The position numbers and the translations under genes are program-made. DNA of 5,557 nt, from positions 1 to 5,557 of the forward strand of contig CANRHA010000122.1 of the NCBI GenBank assembly GCA_947630315.1, in the 5' to 3' direction. Shown in pieces: positions 1 to 4,009 of this stretch (the stretch's first letter is position 1; each line of letters begins with the position of its first letter). This DNA is from an uncultured Clostridia bacterium (lineage in GTDB: Bacteria > Bacillota > Clostridia > Oscillospirales > Ruminococcaceae). The notes below the pieces were generated by a model. The model saw only the letters and a list, made by a program, of their open reading frames with translations, made no database searches and had not been told where the DNA came from.

Positions 1-105
1 ACCTACTCGGTAATAAAGCTCTGCACCGGCAAGTTCAAGGAGGTTTCCCCGCTCACCCTTATCATCTCCTTGATCTTCCTTGTAAAGTTCTTCGCGGCCA
101 TCTGA
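1..105 (+). CDS. C-terminal end of a membrane permease, probably NCS2/AzgA-like purine permease (5' truncated by window)
   Basis: An open frame enters from the left edge in frame 1 and stops at TGA 103-105, giving 34 residues that begin TYSVIKLCTGKFKEVSPL and end LIFLVKFFAAI. The pattern is a short TYxxIKLxTGK helix end, a K/E-rich turn, SPLT, then a hydrophobic terminal helix. As I remember the family, this resembles the C-terminus of AzgA-type guanine/hypoxanthine:proton symporters (NCS2), where the last cytoplasmic turn and last membrane helix have this form. The protein would sit in the cytoplasmic membrane and import purine bases. A terminator lies 15 nt after the stop, which supports this being a true gene end. 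Only 34 residues are visible, so another polytopic permease remains possible; the specific substrate is an inference. Confidence 0.55.
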   Translation, partial: TYSVIKLCTGKFKEVSPLTLIISLIFLVKFFAAI

Positions 106-113
106 TAAAACCT

Positions 114-158
114 AAAAATAACAGGCATGGGTTTCGCACCCGTGCCTGTTTTTGTTTT
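114..158. terminator. Bidirectional rho-independent terminator
   Basis: A 12-bp stem pairs 121-132 with 138-149 (ACAGGCATGGGT with ACCCGTGCCTGT, one U-G wobble) around the loop TTCGC. On the plus strand it is followed by a T-rich run (149-158), ending the permease transcript. On the minus strand the A-rich run at 114-120 becomes a T-rich tail, so it can also end the convergent uxaC-thioesterase transcript, whose stop is at 157-159. The wobble turns into an A/C mismatch on the minus strand, so it is probably stronger for the plus-strand gene. Confidence 0.85.
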
Positions 159-570
159 ATTCTTTTGTAGAAAGCCCCTCCAGCACCTTGGCAAATTCTG
201 GGAAGCTGTTCCTGAGACGTATCGGGCGGCCGTCGCGGTTGGTGAAGCAGTGCTCCGATTCCGCTTCGCAGACGGTCTTGCCGGCCGCGTTCGTCATCTT
301 GTAGCCGATTTTCAGCCTTGCGCCGCTGAAATCCTCGACAAAAACCTCGACATAAATTATTTCGCCGAAGGTCGAGGGCGTTTTATATTGACAGCTTACG
401 GCGATGACCGGCGAAAAACAGCCTATCTCCTCCAGCTTTTCATACGGCCAGCCGATCTGTTCAAGAAAATCCACCCTGGCCTCCTCCATGAAGCGAATAT
501 AGTTTGAATGGTGGGTAATGCCCATCTTATCCGTCTCATAGTACATTATTTTGTGGGAATGCCGCTTCAT
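157..570 (-). CDS. Hotdog-fold acyl-CoA thioesterase (YbgC/4-hydroxybenzoyl-CoA thioesterase family)
   Basis: This gene encodes 137 residues, the usual length for a single hotdog domain. The N-terminus carries the family signature: YYETDKMGITHHSNYIRFME at residues 10-29, followed by EAR at 30-32. In this family the Asp (D14 here) is the catalytic residue and the HxxNY stretch (H20/H21, N23, Y24) lines the active site. The protein should be a soluble cytoplasmic homotetramer that hydrolyses acyl-CoA thioesters; the acyl chain cannot be told from sequence. ATG 568-570 lies 2 nt after the uxaC stop, and the site AGGTGA sits inside the last uxaC codons, 6 nt before the ATG, so the two genes are very likely cotranscribed and translationally linked. 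The stop lies next to the shared bidirectional terminator. A metabolic link to hexuronate isomerisation is not obvious. Confidence 0.9.
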   Translation of the reverse strand: MKRHSHKIMYYETDKMGITHHSNYIRFMEEARVDFLEQIGWPYEKLEEIGCFSPVIAVSCQYKTPSTFGEIIYVEVFVEDFSGARLKIGYKMTNAAGKTVCEAESEHCFTNRDGRPIRLRNSFPEFAKVLEGLSTKE

Positions 571-572
571 TT

Positions 573-1976
573 TCAGTCACCTATCCCGAAGAAGGCGGCG
601 GCGTTTTTATAGCATACGCCCTCCACTATCCTGCGCAGGGATTCCTCGTCGTCGGGGTACTCTCCGGCCTCCACCCACTCGCCGAGCAGGTTGCAGAATA
701 TCCTGCGGAAATACTCATGGCGGGTGTACGAAAGGAAGCTGCGCGAGTCGGTCAGCATACCCACAAATCCGCCGAGCAGCGAGAGATTCGCAAGGCTTTT
801 CAGCTGGGCCTCCATGCCGGATCTTGTGTCGTTGAACCACCAGGCCGCGCCGTGCTGGACTTTCTGAATGCCTCCCTCGCCGGGGAAGGAGCCGGCTACG
901 GTGTCCAAAAGCTCGTTGTCGGCGGGGTTGAGGGAGTAGAGTATCGTCTTCGGCAGCTGCCCGGTCACGTCGAGGGCGTTCAGCAGCCCTGTAACGGCCG
1001 CGCCGCCGTCGTGCGCGCGTATGCAGTCAAAGCCGGTATCGGGGCCTAAAAGGGCGGTATAGCGCGAATTTACGCGGCGCTGGCAGTTGTAGTGGATCTG
1101 CATTACAACGCCGAGGCGGGCGTACTCTCTGCCGCAGTACAAAAGTATTGCGGTGGCGTATTTTTCGGCTTCATCCGCCGAAACGGTTTCGCCGTTCATA
1201 GCTTTTTTGAAGATGGCGTCGGTTTCGGCCTCTGAAGCAGGGGAGTACACCGCGCGGTCGAGGCCGTGGTCGGCGGCCCGGCAGCCGTGGGCGCAGAAAA
1301 ATTCGAGCCTTGACGACAGGGCTTTTTTTACATCTTCAATGCCGCAGATGTTTATTCCCGAAACCCGGCCGAGCTCCGAGATGTATTCTTTAAAGCCGGG
1401 CTTGTCTATCCCTACGGCCTTATCCGGCCTGAACGAAGGGAGAACGAGGGTATCGAGATCGCCGGAAGCGGCTATTTTTTCATGCCATTCGAGGGAATCT
1501 ACAGGGTCGTCGGTCGTGCCGATCATCTTAACATTTGAACGGCGGATTATGCCCTTTGCGGACATATCGGGGCGTTCAAGCGCGCGGTTGCAGAGGCGGT
1601 AGATCTCCTCGGCGCTTGAGGGCTTTAGTATCTCAAAACAGTCAAAATAGCGGGCAAGTTCAAGGTGGGTCCAATGATACATAGGGTTGCCCGCCGCAAG
1701 CGGCAGAGCCTCGGCAAAGTGCATGAATTTTGTCTTGGGGTCGCAGTCGCCGGTGATCTCCGATTCCGGCGCCCCGGTCATACGGATAAGCCGCCACTTG
1801 TAGTGGTCGCCGCCGAGCCATATTTCCGAAATATTCTCAAAGCGCCGATCCTCGGCTATCTCCCTCGGCGGAATGTGACAGTGATAATCGATTATCGGGA
1901 GATTTTCGGCGTAACTGTGGTAGAGCTTTTTCGCGGTTTTGTTCTTCAAAAGAAAGTCTTCGTTGATAAACGGCAT
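573..1976 (-). CDS. uxaC: Glucuronate isomerase (uronate isomerase)
   Basis: This gene encodes 467 residues, close to the roughly 470 of Escherichia coli UxaC, with similarity along the whole length. UxaC (EC 5.3.1.12) interconverts D-glucuronate with D-fructuronate and D-galacturonate with D-tagaturonate, the first cytoplasmic step of hexuronate breakdown. It belongs to the amidohydrolase superfamily. Visible landmarks are DYHCH at 30-34 (metal-type histidines 32 and 34), GGDHYKWR at 55-62, GNPMYHWTHLEL at 96-107, GTTDDPVDSLEWH at 153-165, LPSFRPDKA at 179-187, KTILYSLNP at 343-351, and near the C-terminus GMLTDSRSFLSYTRHEYFRR at 406-425 with the conserved D410. The ATG is fixed by AGGAGGT at 1983-1989, 6 nt upstream. 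It leads a two-gene operon with the thioesterase. The usual partners (uxaB, uxuA, kdgK, kdgA) are not in this window. Confidence 0.97.
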   Translation of the reverse strand: MPFINEDFLLKNKTAKKLYHSYAENLPIIDYHCHIPPREIAEDRRFENISEIWLGGDHYKWRLIRMTGAPESEITGDCDPKTKFMHFAEALPLAAGNPMYHWTHLELARYFDCFEILKPSSAEEIYRLCNRALERPDMSAKGIIRRSNVKMIGTTDDPVDSLEWHEKIAASGDLDTLVLPSFRPDKAVGIDKPGFKEYISELGRVSGINICGIEDVKKALSSRLEFFCAHGCRAADHGLDRAVYSPASEAETDAIFKKAMNGETVSADEAEKYATAILLYCGREYARLGVVMQIHYNCQRRVNSRYTALLGPDTGFDCIRAHDGGAAVTGLLNALDVTGQLPKTILYSLNPADNELLDTVAGSFPGEGGIQKVQHGAAWWFNDTRSGMEAQLKSLANLSLLGGFVGMLTDSRSFLSYTRHEYFRRIFCNLLGEWVEAGEYPDDEESLRRIVEGVCYKNAAAFFGIGD

Positions 1977-1982
1977 GGTAAT

Positions 1983-2037
1983 ACCTCCTGAGCTGATGTC
2001 TTGGGAGTATTATACTACTTTGATGAGAAAATTGCAA
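1983..2037 (-). promoter_or_regulatory. Promoter and ribosome site of the uxaC-thioesterase operon
   Basis: Read on the minus strand there is TTGCAA (-35, 2032-2037), a 17-bp spacer, then a perfect TATAAT (-10, 2009-2014). The start of transcription would fall near 2002, giving a short leader of about 26 nt with AGGAGGT at 1983-1989. The -10 lies inside a small inverted repeat, AGTAT-T-ATACT (2006-2016). This could be an operator for a uronate repressor, but such a short repeat may be chance. Confidence 0.85.
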
Positions 2038-2047
2038 CAGGGGCGGG

Positions 2048-2082
2048 TAGAAGGCAGAGGGCAGAGGGCAGAAGACAGAGGC
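2048..2082 (+). repeat. Heptad tract 1 (five 7-nt units)
   Basis: Five back-to-back units fitting (T/C)AGANNN: TAGAAGG, CAGAGGG, CAGAGGG, CAGAAGA, CAGAGGC. It starts 11 bp upstream of the uxaC -35 box. The following sequence contains GGGAGTGACA (2097-2106), also found after tract 8. Confidence 0.8.
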
Positions 2083-2127
2083 GATCTTACCGGGCGGGAG
2101 TGACAGGGCGGGGCACCGCTGCCCGAG

Positions 2128-2162
2128 TAGAAGACAGAGGGCAGATGTCAGAAGACAGAAAC
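2128..2162 (+). repeat. Heptad tract 2 (five 7-nt units)
   Basis: Units are TAGAAGA, CAGAGGG, CAGATGT, CAGAAGA, CAGAAAC. It is followed by GTTCC, then GGTACAAACTGCC, then stem element E1 and the first AATGAAC palindrome. It forms the head of composite copy 2128-2255. Confidence 0.8.
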
Positions 2163-2203
2163 GTTCCTTTCCAGTTGGGCGGTACAAACTGCCGCCGAGG
2201 GGG

Positions 2204-2234
2204 AAAAAGGTATTCGCTTCGCTCATGCTATTTT
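2204..2234. repeat. Internal-loop stem element E1
   Basis: AAAAAGGTATTCG pairs imperfectly with CTCATGCTATTTT. In detail AAAA 2204-2207 pairs with TTTT 2231-2234; A2208/A2230 is unpaired; GGTAT 2209-2213 pairs with ATGCT 2225-2229 through two G-U pairs; TC (2214-2215) opposes TC (2223-2224) as an internal loop; the apex is a 2-bp GC stem with loop TTC. Confidence 0.65.
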
Positions 2235-2235
2235 A

Positions 2236-2251
2236 AATGAACCAGTTCATT
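2236..2251. repeat. AATGAAC-CA-GTTCATT palindrome, copy 1
   Basis: A perfect 7-bp inverted repeat (2236-2242 with 2245-2251) separated by CA and followed by GTGC. The same 16 bases plus GTGC recur at 2481. It directly follows stem element E1. It may be an operator-like protein site or the end of a small mobile repeat. Confidence 0.7.
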
Positions 2252-2299
2252 GTGCGGCATTCATAGAGGAGTGAAACAGCCTGCCGCTACTCTGGGGGT

Positions 2300-2334
2300 A
2301 AAAGGGATTCGCGGCAGAGCCGCTCATGCTATTT
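2300..2334. repeat. Internal-loop stem element E2
   Basis: The layout is that of E1 with a longer apical stem. GCGGC 2311-2315 pairs with GCCGC 2319-2323 around loop AGA. The TC/TC internal loop is at 2309-2310 and 2324-2325. GGGAT 2304-2308 opposes ATGCT 2326-2330 with one mismatch, and A303-type mismatch A2303/A2331 is kept, followed by AAA 2300-2302 with TTT 2332-2334. No heptad tract directly precedes it. Confidence 0.65.
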
Positions 2335-2364
2335 TTAGTGCCCCACCCCTAACCCCTCCGCTTT

Positions 2365-2400
2365 TAGAAGATAGAGGATAGATGGATAGAAGATAGAACG
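2365..2400 (+). repeat. Heptad tract 3 (five units, one of 8 nt)
   Basis: Units are TAGAAGA, TAGAGGA, TAGATGGA (one base longer), TAGAAGA, TAGAACG. It is followed by a weak hairpin and AGTGACAGAG (2417-2426), then stem element E3 and the second AATGAAC palindrome. It forms the head of composite copy 2365-2500. Confidence 0.8.
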
Positions 2401-2449
2401 CCTTACTGTGAGCAATAGTGACAGAGTGCGGGTGCCACACGCTTGATGG

Positions 2450-2477
2450 AAAGGTATTCGCTTACGCTCATGCTATT
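2450..2477. repeat. Internal-loop stem element E3
   Basis: GGTAT 2453-2457 pairs with ATGCT 2470-2474. The TC/TC internal loop is at 2458-2459 and 2468-2469. The apex is a GC/GC stem with loop TTAC (2462-2465). The A/A mismatch (2452/2475) is followed by AA with TT. It differs from E1 mainly in the apical loop. Confidence 0.65.
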
Positions 2478-2480
2478 TTA

Positions 2481-2496
2481 AATGAACCAGTTCATT
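2481..2496. repeat. AATGAAC-CA-GTTCATT palindrome, copy 2
   Basis: It is identical to the copy at 2236-2251, including the following GTGC, and again lies just after a stem element (E3). Confidence 0.7.
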
Positions 2497-2542
2497 GTGC
2501 CCCTCAAATAATAAAGCAATTCAAAGCGCGTCCACACACTAT

Positions 2543-2590
2543 AAAAAGGTATTCGTAAATTTCCTCGCAGAAATTTTCTCATACTATTTT
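2543..2590. repeat. Internal-loop stem element E4
   Basis: This is the most divergent copy. AAAA 2543-2546 pairs with TTTT 2587-2590, A2547/A2586 is mismatched, and GGTAT 2548-2552 pairs with ATACT 2581-2585, where a T-A pair replaces the T-G wobble of E1. The TC/TC internal loop (2553-2554, 2579-2580) is kept. The apical stem is wholly different: AAATTTC 2557-2563 with GAAATTT 2570-2576, loop CTCGCA. Confidence 0.7.
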
Positions 2591-2611
2591 TAGTCACCCT
2601 GCCCCCTGACT

Positions 2612-2665
2612 CCCTCCCCTCGAGGGGAGGGGGCTACTGCTAACCTGTAAGTTTCTGCGTAGCCC
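2612..2665. repeat. GC-rich palindrome and adjoining hairpin
   Basis: CCCTCCCCTC 2612-2621 and GAGGGGAGGG 2622-2631 form a perfect 20-bp palindrome. It abuts a second inverted repeat, GGGCTAC 2631-2637 with GTAGCCC 2659-2665. GGGGGAGGGG at 2670-2679 could also pair with the first arm, so alternative folds exist. No T-run follows, so it does not look like a simple terminator. Confidence 0.6.
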
Positions 2666-2685
2666 GGATGGGGGAGGGGCGCGAA

Positions 2686-2720
2686 TAGAAGATAGAGGTC
2701 AGATATCAGAAAACAGAAAA
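2686..2720 (+). repeat. Heptad tract 4 (five 7-nt units)
   Basis: Units are TAGAAGA, TAGAGGT, CAGATAT, CAGAAAA, CAGAAAA. The last unit forms the left arm of the perfect palindrome at 2714-2729. GGTACAACC follows at 2741-2749, like the GTACAAACT after tract 2. Confidence 0.8.
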
Positions 2721-2729
2721 GCTTTTCTG
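2714..2729. repeat. Perfect 16-bp palindrome
   Basis: CAGAAAAG followed by CTTTTCTG is a perfect palindrome made from the last heptad of tract 4 and the following bases. It lies where other tracts are followed by a small hairpin. Confidence 0.7.
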
Positions 2730-2770
2730 AGGGCACTCGGTACAACCAGCGCCGCCCGCGACTACCTTTT

Positions 2771-2806
2771 TAGAAGGTAGAAGTTAGATGAATAGAAGAT
2801 AGAACG
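2771..2806 (+). repeat. Heptad tract 5 (five units with one extra base)
   Basis: Units are TAGAAGG, TAGAAGT, TAGATGA, an extra A, TAGAAGA, TAGAACG. It is followed by CTCTATCAAAGC, a shortened relative of the sequence after tracts 8 and 9. Confidence 0.8.
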
Positions 2807-2925
2807 CTCTATCAAAGCTTGCGGAAAACAAAAGGGCGTGCGGATGCGCCGGAACTTTCTGCTACCGTTGCCGCAACCCTCTGCCTCTGCCGCAAGCTCC
2901 TGCTATCTGCTACCCTTGTCCTCCC

Positions 2926-2960
2926 GGGTCTGACTTCTGTCCTCTGACCTCTGTTCTCTG
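2926..2960 (-). repeat. Heptad tract 6 (five 7-nt units, reverse orientation)
   Basis: On the minus strand the units are CAGAGAA, CAGAGGT, CAGAGGA, CAGAAGT, CAGACCC. It lies 4 bp from the outer stem of the four-way cross at 2965-3057 and points away from it. Confidence 0.75.
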
Positions 2961-2964
2961 CCGC

Positions 2965-3057
2965 GCCCCGGGCGAAGCCCCGGCGGCCGGAGGCCGCCGC
3001 AGCGCGCCTACGGCGCGCTGGCCCCGCGCTCTGCGCGGGGCGGGCTTCGCCCGGGGC
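2965..3057. repeat. 93-bp perfect four-way cross (one stem, three triloop hairpins)
   Basis: Every base falls into a fold. The outer stem is 16 perfect pairs: GCCCCGGGCGAAGCCC 2965-2980 with its exact complement 3042-3057. Inside it three hairpins sit end to end: arm 1, 8 bp, 2981-2988 with 2992-2999, loop GGA; arm 2, 9 bp, 3000-3008 with 3012-3020, loop TAC; arm 3, 9 bp, 3021-3029 with 3033-3041, loop TCT. No base is unpaired at the junction. It ends 45 bp beyond the stop of the HAD phosphatase gene and might shape that transcript's 3' end, though no T-run follows. Part of a second copy lies at 5521-5557. It is not a tRNA: it has triloops, no conserved tRNA bases and is almost wholly G+C. 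Confidence 0.8.
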
Positions 3058-3102
3058 CCTGGCTGGGGCAGAGGGTCACAGCCGCGCACCAACGCTACGG
3101 TA

Positions 3103-3747
3103 TCAGTCTCGCAGAAGGTATAATTTTTCCGCGGCGGCCGGAAGCTCGGCGGCAGAAGCTATCGCAGGGGTGCCCTCGGGAACGGTGCCGAAACCGTATG
3201 CCGCGTGAATGAACTCAACGCCGGCGGCCTTTGCCGAGCTGTAATCCCCCATCGTGTCGCCGACGTAGATGACTCTGTCAAGGCCGTTTCTTTCGGCGAC
3301 GATCTTGATGTTATCCGCCTTCGGCAGACCGGTGCCGCCCCAGCATTCCTTGTCGTCGAAGTATTTTCCGAGCCCGGTGGCGGCATAAAACGCCTCAATA
3401 TACCCCGCCTGACAGTTGGAAACGCACGCAAGGAACCAGCCGTGTTTTTTAAGCTCGATAAGTGAGCTTTCAAGGCCGGGGTAAACGGTTCCGCTGTGAG
3501 TTTTAAGGTACTCGTTCTCCTCGTTTATACAGGCGGCCATTATATCTACAGCCCGATCGGGATCTATAGGATCAAAATAAATGTGGGCTATTTCTATCAT
3601 TGTTTTTCCCATCGCCGAACGTATATCCGCCGCCGAGCAGACGATAGGTACGCCTTGTTTTTTGAGGGAAATATTATACGCCTCGGAGACGACCTCGGAC
3701 GAATCCCACATTGTTCCGTCAAGATCAAATAACACCGCTTTTTTCAT
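3103..3747 (-). CDS. HAD-superfamily phosphatase (phosphoglycolate phosphatase-like, C1 cap)
   Basis: This gene encodes 214 residues, a normal length for HAD subfamily IA enzymes. All four HAD motifs are visible: I, FDLDGT at 7-12 (nucleophile D8, general acid/base D10); II, VSN at 109-111; III, K143 in GLPKADN; IV, GDTMGD at 163-168 (metal ligands D164 and D168). The helical C1 cap lies between motifs I and II, about residues 15-85. It should be a soluble Mg-dependent phosphohydrolase; the substrate (phosphoglycolate, a sugar phosphate or a nucleotide) cannot be read from the sequence. The ATG is supported by AAAGGAA (3755-3761) 7 nt upstream. It appears monocistronic, with its own promoter divergent from the transporter gene. 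No standard terminator follows; the GC-rich cross begins 45 bp past the stop. Confidence 0.92.
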   Translation of the reverse strand: MKKAVLFDLDGTMWDSSEVVSEAYNISLKKQGVPIVCSAADIRSAMGKTMIEIAHIYFDPIDPDRAVDIMAACINEENEYLKTHSGTVYPGLESSLIELKKHGWFLACVSNCQAGYIEAFYAATGLGKYFDDKECWGGTGLPKADNIKIVAERNGLDRVIYVGDTMGDYSSAKAAGVEFIHAAYGFGTVPEGTPAIASAAELPAAAEKLYLLRD

Positions 3748-3754
3748 TGTCAGG

Positions 3755-3808
3755 TTCCTTTCAGAAAAAATTCAGTGATATCGTAGCACATTCCGCGGCG
3801 AAATGCAA
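3755..3808 (-). promoter_or_regulatory. Promoter and ribosome site of the HAD phosphatase gene
   Basis: On the minus strand there is TTGCAT (-35, 3803-3808), a 17-bp spacer ending in TGC, and TACGAT (-10, 3780-3785). The TGC gives an extended -10. Transcription would begin near 3773, leaving a leader of about 25 nt that carries AAAGGAA at 3755-3761. Confidence 0.65.
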
Positions 3809-3850
3809 GCGGGAAATGGATAGGGTGCGTCCATTCCGCCTACCTTATCC
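3809..3850. repeat. Two mutually exclusive hairpins in the divergent promoter region
   Basis: Fold A pairs GCGG-AA-TGGA (3809-3820, with single-base bulges at 3813 and 3816) with TCCATTCCGC (3830-3839). Fold B pairs GGATAGGG (3818-3825) with CCTTATCC (3843-3850), eight pairs including one G-U. The folds share bases and cannot form together. Both lie upstream of the two predicted transcription starts, so an RNA role is doubtful. Confidence 0.45.
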
Positions 3851-3857
3851 CTTACAC

Positions 3858-3888
3858 TTAAATCCGTCACCGAAGGTGATAAATTTAA
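3858..3888. repeat. Hairpin with AT outer stem, internal loop and triloop
   Basis: TTAAAT 3858-3863 pairs with ATTTAA 3883-3888. A 3x3 internal loop (CCG against TAA) follows. TCACC 3867-3871 pairs with GGTGA 3875-3879 around GAA. The plan (AT outer stem, internal loop, GC-richer apex) recalls elements E1-E4. It directly touches heptad tract 7. Confidence 0.6.
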
Positions 3889-3922
3889 ACTCTAACATCT
3901 AACTTCTAATATCTAATATCTA
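3888..3922 (-). repeat. Heptad tract 7 (five 7-nt units, reverse orientation)
   Basis: On the minus strand the units are TAGATAT, TAGATAT, TAGAAGT, TAGATGT, TAGAGTT. It ends 23 bp before the -35 box of the transporter gene and points away from that gene. Confidence 0.8.
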
Positions 3923-3945
3923 TGACGTGTCCGTTCGGCCACATC

Positions 3946-4001
3946 TTGACGTTACTCCCCAAATGTGCTAAACTGGTTACAGATATCAAAAAAAGGGAGG
4001 T
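3946..4001 (+). promoter_or_regulatory. Promoter and ribosome site of the GPH transporter gene
   Basis: TTGACG (-35, 3946-3951), a 17-bp spacer ending TGC (extended -10), and TAAACT (-10, 3969-3974) form a strong sigma-A-type promoter, with a transcription start near 3981. GGGAGGT at 3995-4001 lies 8 nt before ATG 4010. This decides the start: the in-frame ATG at 3965 lies upstream of the predicted transcription start and overlaps the -10 region, so it cannot be used from this promoter. Confidence 0.8.
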
Positions 4002-4009
4002 ATTACATA

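Larger units (their letters stand above)
2038..3102. other. Gene-free repeat region between uxaC and the HAD phosphatase
   Basis: About 1.07 kb with no credible coding sequence: the open frames here are short, low in complexity, lack ribosome sites and run through repeats. It holds six heptad tracts (2048, 2128, 2365, 2686, 2771 on plus; 2926 on minus), four stem elements with a TC/TC internal loop, two AATGAAC palindromes, a GC-rich palindrome near 2612, a 16-bp palindrome at 2714, and the 93-bp four-way cross at 2965-3057. Stretches I cannot assign are mainly 2261-2299, 2503-2542, 2730-2770 and 2807-2925. The last contains loose CTCTGCC-like repeats near 2880-2892. Confidence 0.75.

Noticed and set aside
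127..507. Open frame on the plus strand opposite the thioesterase
   Set aside because: It is a shadow of the well-supported thioesterase gene and starts within the terminator stem.
1837..2226. Open frame of 129 codons on the minus strand overlapping the uxaC start
   Set aside because: It overlaps the uxaC promoter and coding start in another frame and its first half reads repeat DNA.
2001..2240. Open frame of 79 codons on the plus strand
   Set aside because: Its Arg/Gly-rich product is a translation of heptad tracts and filler; no ribosome site or family resemblance.
2048..2400. CRISPR array
   Set aside because: The repeats are 7 nt and contiguous, without unique spacers, and no cas gene is present.
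2612..2631. Rho-independent terminator
   Set aside because: The palindrome is strong but has no T-run on either strand and no gene reads into it.
2965..3057. tRNA or tRNA-like gene, suggested by the cloverleaf outline
   Set aside because: It has triloops only, a 16-bp acceptor-like stem, no T-loop or D-loop bases and no CCA or anticodon features.
2910..3092. Open frame of 60 codons on the minus strand, Arg/Ala/Pro-rich
   Set aside because: It runs through the four-way cross and a heptad tract; the composition reflects the GC-rich hairpins and there is no ribosome site.
3965..4009. Upstream in-frame ATG for the transporter, adding 15 residues
   Set aside because: It lies before the predicted transcription start and lacks a ribosome site, while ATG 4010 has GGGAGGT 8 nt upstream.
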